DNA of 61,555 bases, taken from Ruminococcus sp. Its GTDB lineage: Bacteria; Bacillota; Clostridia; Oscillospirales; Ruminococcaceae. The stretch spans positions 1 through 61,555 of the forward strand of contig JAGCWY010000038.1 of NCBI GenBank assembly GCA_017961625.1, written 5' to 3'. The notes beneath the pieces were generated by a model, which was not told the origin of the DNA, did not search any database, and worked only from the letters and a program-made list of their open reading frames with translations. A program made the position numbers and the translations under genes. This document shows positions 52,266-60,214 of this stretch, piece after piece. How positions within the stretch are numbered: the stretch's first letter is position 1; each line of letters starts with the position of its first letter.

Positions 52266-55185
52266 TCGTATTCACCTCGTTTTCGGGACTGTAGCCTATT
52301 TCCTCAAGACGCCTCTTTTCCTTTTCGATAGCCTCACGCATGGCCGCTTCGTGCTTTTCCTCTGGAGTCAGCTCCTCTTTCGCGGCGGCCTCCCTTCCAA
52401 TCTTCACGACTGTCTTTGCTTCATATATCGCTATAGCCGTCATAGGTAAGACTACCAGCAGCAGTAGTAGCTTCTGTGCATTTACAAAGGAACTGAGCCA
52501 TATAAAGAACCTCGCCTTGCACTTATATCTGCCAACTATATTTTCAGGCTTCACATATACGCTGTCGTCCACAGGGTTAGCATCGCCCCTTGTTATGTAG
52601 CTTCCGTCACTGTTCTTGCCGACTATCCTGTGAGTAACAAGAAGTCCGCGGATATCGCTCTGCTCAGAATAGAATGAGATTATGTCACCTTCTGAAAGAG
52701 CATTCACATCTGTTTTTTCGACGATTATATATTCTCCTGTGTATATTGAAGGTTCCATGCTTCCGGTCACTACTCTCAGTATGCTCTTTCCAAAAACATT
52801 TACTGCCTTGCCCTTTGCGGAGCAGACCATGACGTATACAACAAAGGCAAAAGCGATTAGAGTTATGACTGCTACTATGATATTAGATATTTTTGTGGAA
52901 TTATCCTCTTCTTCAGTCTCAACGGAGCTGTTTTCTAGATTTTCGAGGCTTTCGGCACTTGCACGTATGCTCTCCTCCAGCTCTCTCTTCTCTTTTCTTC
53001 GGTTCTCAACAGCACGGCGAAGCTTTTCAAAGACATTTACATGATACTCCTTGTAAAGCCGCTTCATTTCCGTATCTATTGCTAACTGCTCCTCGGGTGT
53101 TCTGACAGGAGGAGTATATGCAGGTCTCGGCTTGTTCTTATCAGCGATGCGCTTTTTGCGCTTGAACTTCATATCGCCGATAAAACGCATTATCTTGTAC
53201 TTGGCAGCCTGACCGTACTTCTTGTAGTAGACCTCCATATCCTTTCGTTCCTGCTTTTCGTGCTCCTTCGCCTCCTGCTTTGCGTGCTTTTCGGCAAGGA
53301 TCTGCTTATAGCGCGGATTGTCGGTATCCTTCGGTATAATACCGAATACTACTGCAAGGAGATGTCTTATCAGTCTTATAAGTACGTATATCGGATTCCA
53401 CGAATATTCGCGGTATATCTCCCTGAAAGGTTTATTTTCAAAACGCTGTCTGTCCGCCTTCAGGCGCTGAGCGCGTTCTGTTTCGGCGCGTTCCTTTTCA
53501 CGCCGCTGCTGTTCCAGCTTCTTTCTTGCCGCAACAACTCTAGGATCCTCGAAGCTTTCGCCTTCCTCGTTTGATTCAAGCTCGGATTTGGCTTCCTCAA
53601 TCTCCTCTTCTGTGACTTCGTTATACGCTTGCTTTTCAAGCTCAGCCTCATCAGGACCTTTATTAAGAGCTTCCTCATCGAGGCCCTCAGCTTCACCGAG
53701 CTCATTTCTGGCGATCTCTTTATTATGGCGTATCTTCTCACGCTCGGCAGCAAGTCTTTCTTCCTCCTCGCGTTTGAGACGGGCTTCTTCCTCGCGCTTG
53801 CGAATCTCTTCAAGTCTTGCAAGGCGCTCTTCCTCAAGCCGCTGGCGCTCACGCTCCTCTGCTTCCTGCTCGGCGCGCTTCTTCTCCAGCATTTCCTGTA
53901 CGCGGCGCTCCTCTTCCTCCTTGGCTTTTCGGATACGCTCCAGTTCAGCCTGCCTTGCTTCCTCTATACGTTTCAGCTCGGCAAGCCTTGCCTCCTCCTC
54001 CTGACGGCGTTTCTCTTCCTCTGCACGCTCGTTTTCGAGCTTTGAAAGGTACTCTGTCTCCAGCTTTATTACTAAAGACAGCTCCTGAAACATCTCCGTA
54101 AGGTTTTCGGGAAGGCGCTTTTCCATTTTAAAATCGCCGTCTGCAGCTATATATCCTGCTGTGGTCTCAGATGAAACACTGTAATCCGCCGCAAGGGTCT
54201 TGTCAAATTTCTTCAGGAACTTAGGTGCTATTGGCTTGCCCGTCTGAGTTTTCAGATGAGTTACCTTATCTACCGTATCCACGTTCATGTACGAACGGAA
54301 AAGCAACAGATTCAGCACCACAAGCTTGTAGAAATCGTTGATATAATCCTCCTGCGGCTGCATCGCAGTATTTTCAATGTTTATCTCATAGCCAACCTTG
54401 TCGTAGCTCTCGATATACTGCCAAAGCGTAAGGCAGGCTTTCAGATCCACGTTTTTCATAATCGCGTTTGTACGCATTACAGGCGGACGTATGTATGTAT
54501 TTCCGAGGGCTTTGCAGAGATCAGAACCCTTGTAGCCCTCAATCGCTGTTTTCAGCTTCTCGACACGCTGCCACACGGTATAACCATTGGCATCGTAGGA
54601 ATCGAGATTGTCGATAGTCTCGATCTTCAGATCCACCTTCATCTTTCCCCCGGTGCCGTCGTCCAGAACCGTATCAAAGCCTAGGGTATAAACCTCCTCG
54701 TCCTTTGATACCTGAGCCAGCTTTTCGTATCGGGTATTTATGAAGATGTAAAGTCTGTCAATAAGTGTGTTTATGAATTTGTTTTCATAGGTAAGCAGAC
54801 TTTCTTCCTTATGTACGTTCAATATCTTCGACGGGGTTATCTTTCCCGTCTTTTTGTCTACACTCTGGATAAGGTCTGTATGCTGTGCAAGGTGCTTGAC
54901 TGATTCGATAGTAGTCTTTCTTGACAGCGCTATAGGTACTATTTCCTCAACGTCCTCTATCGTACGCCTCGGATTTCTAAGAAAATTATCCACATGGATA
55001 ATGCCATTCTCTATAGCCTCTACCCACGAAACATCTATCGCCTTCTCCATAAGTTTACGGTTGAAGGCAAATGTATTACGGCTCGCATTCAGCAGGGATT
55101 CAAGTGCGTTGTATAACTCATCACTGCCGAATACCTCAGTAAGTATCGAAAACTCACTGTACCACTTGCTGTATAAGTCGTTCAC
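52228..55185 (-). CDS. 985-residue fusion: McrC/DUF2357-like region, charged coiled coil, SipW-type signal peptidase
   Basis: The first about 370 residues are a soluble alpha/beta domain that I read as McrC/DUF2357-like, partly because the next gene upstream is McrB-like. A very charged coiled coil (about 375-580, runs of Glu, Arg, Lys) follows, then a short hydrophobic stretch near 605-620, a basic linker, a membrane helix (about 765-788) and a signal peptidase I domain of the SipW/ER type: the nucleophile is S809 in T-G-S-M-E-P-S, with H852 in T-H-R-I-V-G and a following R-G-D-A-N-P-V-D-D. A second membrane helix (about 902-920) and an acidic tail end the protein. I know of no such fusion. 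The frame is intact and uses normal codons. It starts 24 bases behind the AAA gene. Confidence 0.75.
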   Translation of the reverse strand: MNDLYSKWYSEFSILTEVFGSDELYNALESLLNASRNTFAFNRKLMEKAIDVSWVEAIENGIIHVDNFLRNPRRTIEDVEEIVPIALSRKTTIESVKHLAQHTDLIQSVDKKTGKITPSKILNVHKEESLLTYENKFINTLIDRLYIFINTRYEKLAQVSKDEEVYTLGFDTVLDDGTGGKMKVDLKIETIDNLDSYDANGYTVWQRVEKLKTAIEGYKGSDLCKALGNTYIRPPVMRTNAIMKNVDLKACLTLWQYIESYDKVGYEINIENTAMQPQEDYINDFYKLVVLNLLLFRSYMNVDTVDKVTHLKTQTGKPIAPKFLKKFDKTLAADYSVSSETTAGYIAADGDFKMEKRLPENLTEMFQELSLVIKLETEYLSKLENERAEEEKRRQEEEARLAELKRIEEARQAELERIRKAKEEEERRVQEMLEKKRAEQEAEERERQRLEEERLARLEEIRKREEEARLKREEEERLAAEREKIRHNKEIARNELGEAEGLDEEALNKGPDEAELEKQAYNEVTEEEIEEAKSELESNEEGESFEDPRVVAARKKLEQQRREKERAETERAQRLKADRQRFENKPFREIYREYSWNPIYVLIRLIRHLLAVVFGIIPKDTDNPRYKQILAEKHAKQEAKEHEKQERKDMEVYYKKYGQAAKYKIMRFIGDMKFKRKKRIADKNKPRPAYTPPVRTPEEQLAIDTEMKRLYKEYHVNVFEKLRRAVENRRKEKRELEESIRASAESLENLENSSVETEEEDNSTKISNIIVAVITLIAFAFVVYVMVCSAKGKAVNVFGKSILRVVTGSMEPSIYTGEYIIVEKTDVNALSEGDIISFYSEQSDIRGLLVTHRIVGKNSDGSYITRGDANPVDDSVYVKPENIVGRYKCKARFFIWLSSFVNAQKLLLLLVVLPMTAIAIYEAKTVVKIGREAAAKEELTPEEKHEAAMREAIEKEKRRLEEIGYSPENEVNTIEPREADEEEND

Positions 55186-55209
55186 TTGTCCTCACCTGCT
55201 TTTTCCGAA

Positions 55210-56787
55210 TCAGAACAGCTTCTGGAGTCTTTCAAGGTAAGCTATGGATTCGTTCATTTTATTCTTGCCGAAAGTCTTGGTCATGTAGGTACAAAGTTCA
55301 CGAAGCTCTTCTCTCAGCATGGCGAGATTGAGAGATTCAAATTTACGGAATATCTTTGTAGCAAGTATGTAGTCGATGCCGTCAAGCTCGTCGCCGCCGC
55401 AGGCTACATATACCGGAACAAAGAGGTTCATCTGCTTAAGGATACGGTTACCGAAGGCAACTCTCAGCTTCTCTATTACCCAAAGGTCGAGCTGCTGTAT
55501 CTTTTTCAGATTTTCCTGTGATATGGGATATTTATCAAATGCCTCCCTGAACAGCTGGTCAAGATGATCGAAACCAAGGTTCATAGGCGGAGTATCAGGC
55601 GCTTCAAAGGCAACGCCCTTAGCGTCAAGGTTTATAGGCTGAGCACGGTCATAAACCTTATCGGAAATAGCGAATGTCGAGTCATCATTATTCGCGGTTC
55701 CGATATACCATATATTCTGCGGGATGCGTATTTTTCCCTTGTCGAGATTCTCAGGGTCGGTACTCCATACATTAGGAACGATATCAAGTTCCCACTCGTC
55801 AGCGTTTGGCATTTCAAGTATGGAGAGCATTTCAGCGAAGTAATACTCGACACGAGCAATGTTCATCTCATCAAGAAGAATAAGGTTTACATCGTTGTTG
55901 TAGCCTGATGAATATATTCGTTTGAGCACCTCTGTCTCATTGAAGTTCTTGGTGAATTCGTTGAAGTATCCGAAGAGCTCCGTTCTGTCACGCCACGAAG
56001 GCTGTACAGAGGCAATAGTCGTATCCACCTGAAGGAACTTTCCGAAGGAGTACGGGAGAGATGTCTTACCTGTACCAGATATACCCTGAAGGATAATGAG
56101 CTTTGTCGAAGCCATACCAGCTATAAACAAACGTATTACCTTAGGCTCATAGTACAGATGCATTCTTGAACACGCAAAATTTCTGAATTTTTCACATATA
56201 CCTACAAGGTCGATATCATTGTCATACTCAGGCGGAGTATATGTCTTGTAGAAGGTATCCACCTCGATGAGTTTTGAGAAACGGTGCTCTGTAGTCTGAA
56301 CCACGCCGCTCTCTACAACAGCAGGCTGAGCTTCCTCGCCGCTGCCCTCTGTTTCTGCAGCAGCAGCGCCGCCATCCGCAAAAGACAGTGCACCGGAGCC
56401 TGCCGGTAGTCCCATCTGAGCTACCTTCATAGCCATGATCTCGTCCTTTTCCTTTGCCATCTTCATTACTTTTCTCTGAAGCTCCGCGATCTCCTCGAGA
56501 AGATCCTCGTTGCTGACCAGTGAATGTCTGAATCGGATATACTTGCGTATACCGAAAAATATTAGCAATGCCAGAAGGACATATATCGCTATAACAATTA
56601 TTATCGCAAGTATCGAGAGCACCCAGCCCACAGCACCGTAGTTCTGAGAGTGTTCCTTGAAGATATCTATGTAATTTTTGATGTTGAATATCTGCCTGAT
56701 ACCGTGACCGAAGCCTCGGATTATCTCAGCATACCCTTTCAGCATCTCAGAAATAAATGCAAAAAACCATTTTAGAAATTCATTCAT
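55210..56787 (-). CDS. Membrane-anchored McrB-like AAA+ ATPase
   Basis: A 525-residue protein. A membrane helix (about 50-80) and short coiled coil (about 90-115) precede a linker and an AAA+ domain (about 205-430). Walker A is G-I-S-G-T-G-K-T-S with the Lys at 241; Walker B and the next helix read L-I-L-L-D-E-M-N-I-A-R-V-E-Y-Y-F-A-E-M-L, the hallmark of McrB-type ATPases; sensor 1 is in Y-I-G-T-A-N-N-D-D. McrB proteins are the GTP/ATP-driven motors of McrBC restriction, but here the protein is membrane-bound and has no DNA-recognition domain. With the DUF2357-like fusion downstream, it looks like a McrBC pair moved to the envelope. Confidence 0.8.
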   Translation of the reverse strand: MNEFLKWFFAFISEMLKGYAEIIRGFGHGIRQIFNIKNYIDIFKEHSQNYGAVGWVLSILAIIIVIAIYVLLALLIFFGIRKYIRFRHSLVSNEDLLEEIAELQRKVMKMAKEKDEIMAMKVAQMGLPAGSGALSFADGGAAAAETEGSGEEAQPAVVESGVVQTTEHRFSKLIEVDTFYKTYTPPEYDNDIDLVGICEKFRNFACSRMHLYYEPKVIRLFIAGMASTKLIILQGISGTGKTSLPYSFGKFLQVDTTIASVQPSWRDRTELFGYFNEFTKNFNETEVLKRIYSSGYNNDVNLILLDEMNIARVEYYFAEMLSILEMPNADEWELDIVPNVWSTDPENLDKGKIRIPQNIWYIGTANNDDSTFAISDKVYDRAQPINLDAKGVAFEAPDTPPMNLGFDHLDQLFREAFDKYPISQENLKKIQQLDLWVIEKLRVAFGNRILKQMNLFVPVYVACGGDELDGIDYILATKIFRKFESLNLAMLREELRELCTYMTKTFGKNKMNESIAYLERLQKLF

Positions 56788-56831
56788 AATAATCTCCGCA
56801 AATCTGCGGGACCCCGCAGATCTTTGCCGGA

Positions 56832-57671
56832 TTATCCGGCGTTGTCATTAGTTTTTTCTACTATCTCTGAAAGTTCTTTTGCCGTTTCTTCTTTTAAAGC
56901 CTCTGCTTTTTCGCCGAGCTTCTCAGCAGCATCGGAAGCCTTTTCCTTTGCCGCGTCCTTTATTGCTTCCGCCTTTTCTTCAAGCTTCTCGGCAGCATCG
57001 GAAACAGTTTCCTTCACTGACTCTGCCTTTTCAGCAAGCTTGTCTGCTGTCTCGCCCTTACTTGCAAGATATTCTTCTATCGCACGGCGCTTGATCTCTT
57101 CCTCATCGAGCTGCTCGGCAGGCTCGGGACGCTTTACTTCGATAAGCGCAACAATGAACTTGTAAAGCTCAAACAGGAAGAATAATGCCATCGGAATGAG
57201 TATACAGATAAAGAAACCCTTCTTTGTACGCAGGAAAGACATAAACTTTCCAAATCCCGATATCTTTGTATTTGTCCATTTACCGATGATATCGCTTGCA
57301 TAAGCCGGAGATGTATCGTCAACAGGGTTATTGTCGCCTCGTGTTATGAAGCTCATCGCGCCTTCGCCATTGTTAACTCCGACGATCCTATGGGTATTCT
57401 TTACTCTTCTGCCATCAATGATAGTCCAGAAAGTAATAACATCGCCCTCCTTAAGTTTATTGAGGTCGTCTATCTCCTTACATATTATCAGATCGTTCTT
57501 GTTGAAGGTGGGCTTCATTGAATCTGATTCCACCGTCAGCGGAATGTATCCGAAAAGATTTGCAACACCGTTGTTCCTGCCGGATGAAAAAACTATTATC
57601 GTTATAAGAAGCGCAAATATAAGCACGATCCATGCGATAACATTTGCTCCAACTCTAAGTATCTTTTTCAT
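56832..57671 (-). CDS. SipW-type signal peptidase I with repeated helical tail
   Basis: A 279-residue signal peptidase. After membrane helix 1 (about 10-30), the nucleophile is S51 in S-D-S-M-K-P-T, the general base is H94 in T-H-R-I-V-G, and Asp residues follow in R-G-D-N-N-P-V-D-D. The Ser-His pair marks the SipW/eukaryotic type, not the Ser-Lys type of ordinary bacterial SPase I. A second membrane helix (about 152-175) leads to a cytosolic tail with three to four copies of an EKAEA(L/I)K-(D/E)xAxEKxxDAAEKL repeat, probably a coiled coil. It lies between a putative substrate and the AAA gene. Confidence 0.88.
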   Translation of the reverse strand: MKKILRVGANVIAWIVLIFALLITIIVFSSGRNNGVANLFGYIPLTVESDSMKPTFNKNDLIICKEIDDLNKLKEGDVITFWTIIDGRRVKNTHRIVGVNNGEGAMSFITRGDNNPVDDTSPAYASDIIGKWTNTKISGFGKFMSFLRTKKGFFICILIPMALFFLFELYKFIVALIEVKRPEPAEQLDEEEIKRRAIEEYLASKGETADKLAEKAESVKETVSDAAEKLEEKAEAIKDAAKEKASDAAEKLGEKAEALKEETAKELSEIVEKTNDNAG

Positions 57672-57697
57672 ATTGATTATACTCCTTTTATTTGAGA

Positions 57698-58411
57698 TTA
57701 GGTAGATTCAGTAATCTTGAAATTCATTCCGAGCTTCAAAGTACCACCGATTATATCATCAATACAGTCTGGATCATTTCCCTCCAGCCATACAACAACG
57801 GTGTATTTATCCTTGCCATTTGCCTTAAAATCCTCAGTTAAGGTCTTCATGACTATATTCGATGTCAAAAACTCGCTGTCACAGTCACTCTCAATACCGC
57901 CACCATTCGATTTGGTCTTTCCGTAAACGGTCTTAACGCCGTTTTTAAACACTGCTATTCTCACAGCTTCATCTACCTTCTTAGTGACGTTTTCTATCGT
58001 CATCTCTCCAGTATAGGAAACAGTATCGTCGCCTGCATTTATTAGATAGAAGGTGTAGGCAATATAGTTATCGCCGTTATGGCTGCCGTTTACCTTATCT
58101 ATGTTTTCCGGAAGATCATTGCCGCTTATATTTGTCATATCATAAACGATATTCGCATTTAGCACAGCTATAGTCTTATCATATTCTGGAGTTTCCGACA
58201 GAGTAAGCCCCTGATGTATCATGTCATACTTGTTGACCTTTACTGTAAAACTTCCGAACTTATCGTAGAAGTAGGATATTGCATAAGCAACTGCAACGAT
58301 AAGAACAAGGATTATCACAAGAAGGCCCATTATTCTCATAAGGACGACATGACGTTTGACCTCTTTAGCATCTCTTCTGAGTTCAAGGACATCTATCATT
58401 TTATCATCCAC
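57698..58411 (-). CDS. Membrane-anchored protein with TasA/SipW-substrate-like outer domain
   Basis: A 237-residue protein: a 22-residue charged cytosolic start, a strong membrane helix (about 24-47), then an outer beta-rich domain. Its features recall SipW-dependent proteins of the TasA/camelysin group: a middle block Y-I-A-Y-T-F-Y-L-I-N-A-G-D-D-T-V-S-Y (an appended Fn3-like sandwich strand pattern) and a closing V-V-V-W-L-E-G-N-D-P-D-C before G-G-T-L-K-L-G-M-N-F. That ending is common in short proteins next to SipW peptidases. It may be the substrate of one or both signal peptidases. Whether it is cut is unknown, since the sequence after the helix has no clean A-x-A site. Confidence 0.6.
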   Translation of the reverse strand: MDDKMIDVLELRRDAKEVKRHVVLMRIMGLLVIILVLIVAVAYAISYFYDKFGSFTVKVNKYDMIHQGLTLSETPEYDKTIAVLNANIVYDMTNISGNDLPENIDKVNGSHNGDNYIAYTFYLINAGDDTVSYTGEMTIENVTKKVDEAVRIAVFKNGVKTVYGKTKSNGGGIESDCDSEFLTSNIVMKTLTEDFKANGKDKYTVVVWLEGNDPDCIDDIIGGTLKLGMNFKITEST

Positions 58412-58475
58412 AGCGAACTCTCCAATCTTTAAATATTGGTTTTGCGGATCAGCACGAAACTGTCTATCCGCATAT

Positions 58476-59234
58476 TTAGTTTTCTGTTCTCTTTCTTACG
58501 AATCTTTCCGTCATATACTTACCGGAAAGGTTTCCTGCACAGTATGTGCATTCAAAAGTATAAAGCATTTCTGCTTGATGGCTGCTGCAAACGCCGTCAG
58601 CTATCGGCTCCGAACCGATATCGTTCACAAAGGAAATGATTGACTTCACAGCGTTGTCAGAACGTTCTCCTCTGCCGATATAATTTGCCACCTCGGGACT
58701 TAACATTACAAAATCCACAGGATAATCGGAAAGCCTCATCAGAGGACAAGAACTTCCGCCGAAATCCGTCAGCATAAAATGGAAGCCGAGATTGCGCATC
58801 GACTGTATAGAGGTCGGAACCTGCTCATCAGTCTCCATAAGCAGCTTCGAGGAAAGCTCAAAGCAGATACGGCTCGTCGGCACCTGATAGCGTGCAGCAT
58901 AATCGGAAATAAATTTTGTCGTTCTCTTTTCACGCAGTAAACGCACCGGAAGATAAACAGATATCCAGCTAAATCCGATTTCGCGTTCATAAAACGTCGT
59001 ATTTGCTTCAAGCGCCTGTATGAGCTCCAGCCTGAAAAGCTGGTCAGCCTGATTTGTCATCTCCGCTACATCGCGGTATTTGTCGGGTGAAAGGACGCCT
59101 AAATTAGGCGAATTAAGCATAGTTTTCGACTGAATGAAAGCAGTTTGGCCGCTTGAAATCTCTCTTATCGTTCGATAATTGAGCTCTACGGCACGTAGAC
59201 CGTCTACCATTGCCTTAGAATTCTTATCCGCCAT
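58476..59234 (-). CDS. Degenerate EAL-domain protein
   Basis: A 252-residue stand-alone EAL domain whose fold can be followed through P-N-L-G-V-L-S-P-D-K-Y, F-E-L-S-S, T-D-F-G-G, I-A-D-G-V and A-G-N-L-S-G-K-Y-M. Catalytic positions are lost: the EAL tripeptide is replaced, DDFG is TDFG, the second Glu of ExTE is Ser, the Lys before D is gone, EGVE is DGVC, and QG is AG. It should therefore not hydrolyse c-di-GMP and may not bind it; it could act through protein contacts. First gene of the operon, 64 bases before the TasA-like gene. Its start has a GGGGGGAGG site, unusually G-rich and only two bases from the ATG; the in-frame ATG at 59210 is an alternative. Confidence 0.75.
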   Translation of the reverse strand: MADKNSKAMVDGLRAVELNYRTIREISSGQTAFIQSKTMLNSPNLGVLSPDKYRDVAEMTNQADQLFRLELIQALEANTTFYEREIGFSWISVYLPVRLLREKRTTKFISDYAARYQVPTSRICFELSSKLLMETDEQVPTSIQSMRNLGFHFMLTDFGGSSCPLMRLSDYPVDFVMLSPEVANYIGRGERSDNAVKSIISFVNDIGSEPIADGVCSSHQAEMLYTFECTYCAGNLSGKYMTERFVRKRTEN

Positions 59235-59276
59235 ATCCTCCCCCCTATTCTTATAAATTATTCTTTTATTTGTTTT

Positions 59277-59305
59277 ATTATACCATATCCACAGTGCAAT
59301 GTCAA
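59277..59305 (-). promoter_or_regulatory. Consensus promoter of the EAL/SipW/AAA operon
   Basis: TTGACA (59305-59300), 17 bases, TATAAT (59282-59277). The 5' leader would be only about 36 nt. Confidence 0.88.
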
Positions 59306-59459
59306 TGAAATAACTATTAATTCTAACAAAAAACCAGTATTTTTTTACAAAAAGTAAACATCATATAACAAACTACTTTCAGTATGCAGATTTTACCAAA
59401 AGCACATAGCATTTCAATGATTTTCAGCTCTTCGCTCCATGTCTTTACTCAAAGGCCAC

Positions 59460-59758
59460 AAAAAATAACCCGCCGGACTATCGCCCGACGGGTTGAGGTA
59501 TAGAATATGAGCAAGCTGTCAAATTAATAATGGGTTTTCTCTGCACCGTCAGCGGCAAACTGACGGTGCATAAAACCTTAGGTTTTATGTGCCTATAATT
59601 GATCCTTTATTATGATACTCACATACATTTTTAGTTCGGAGTTCACTAATCATTGTCTCAAGGCATTACAAAAACCTGATTCGGGGGGAAACTATGAAAA
59701 AACGGGATTAAAACTTGATAAGGTGATCTGGGGGGATCAACTTATACCTTTTGTTTAC
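59460..59758 (-). ncRNA. Candidate small RNA of about 300 nt
   Basis: A complete transcription unit without a credible coding frame: consensus promoter at 59793-59765, then about 300 nt, then a terminator (ACCCG...CGGGT hairpin, complement of 59494-59467, followed by TATTTTTT). Inside are a stem ATAAG-T-TGATC with its partner that exposes a CCCCCC loop (complement of 59730-59735), a second unpaired CCCCCC (complement of 59683-59688), a GCATAAAACC/GGTTTTATG hairpin and a 9-bp CACCGTCAG/CTGACGGTG hairpin (59543-59569). C-rich loops are typical of Firmicutes regulators that block G-rich ribosome sites. I cannot match it to 6S, SRP or RNase P RNA. Confidence 0.6.
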
Positions 59759-59764
59759 AATTAT

Positions 59765-59793
59765 ATTATACCCTACCGGCATCGTTTTGTCAA
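59765..59793 (-). promoter_or_regulatory. Consensus promoter of the candidate small RNA
   Basis: TTGACA (59793-59788), 17 bases, TATAAT (59770-59765) on the minus strand. Confidence 0.85.
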
Positions 59794-60214
59794 TATTTTC
59801 CTTAAGAATTCATATATAGTCTAAAACTTTCAGCATTGTGCATAATGAGATGCCTTTTGTTTGTACCTTATAGTCAACCAAGTATTACACGCAGTATATT
59901 TACAGCTTTTTTCTCAACCAAAAGATTTTGAAACACCTGTTACAATATAATTGACGGGTAAAACCTTGCATACCGGTAAGGGTTTACACGTACTTGTTAC
60001 TTAAGCTATACTGAAAGCAGTAATTGGACTGACGAATTTTTCCTTGGGACAAAGCGCCCGTATATAAGACTGTCATCCATGCTTTCATTATAGCGTTCGG
60101 TTTATGCAGGTTGAGCCACAGGATATGTGCGTTCGTGTCACCAAACAGATTGAATACGTAATGAGTAAAGTGTGGTTTGCCCGATTACAATTTCAATTCA
60201 GGAGATGCATTTTT
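59794..60214 (+). other. Non-coding 5' region of the IS110 element, possible bridge RNA
   Basis: About 420 bases without a gene precede the transposase. IS110-family elements carry a non-coding end next to the transposase from which a bridge RNA is made; in the IS110 (not IS1111) group it lies upstream of the gene. Visible here are an imperfect AAACCTT/AAGGGTTT hairpin at about 59969-59993 and an AT- and G/T-mixed stretch up to the ribosome site. The exact element end cannot be fixed because this family has no inverted repeats. Confidence 0.35.

Noticed and set aside
53588..54101. Several serine- or leucine-rich plus-strand frames
   Set aside because: They are antisense images of the Glu/Arg/Lys-rich coiled coil in the 985-residue fusion protein.
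55210..56787. McrBC-type restriction system
   Set aside because: Only the AAA motor resembles McrB; there is a membrane anchor, no methyl-DNA-binding domain, no visible nuclease motif, and the partners are signal peptidases.
59543..59592. Two adjacent hairpins as a terminator or mobile-element end
   Set aside because: They lie inside the candidate small RNA and lack a T tract on either strand; IS110 elements have no inverted repeats.
59695..59712. Tiny plus-strand frame MKKRD behind GGGGGG
   Set aside because: Five codons only; the G6 run is better explained as the complement of a C6 tract in the minus-strand small RNA.
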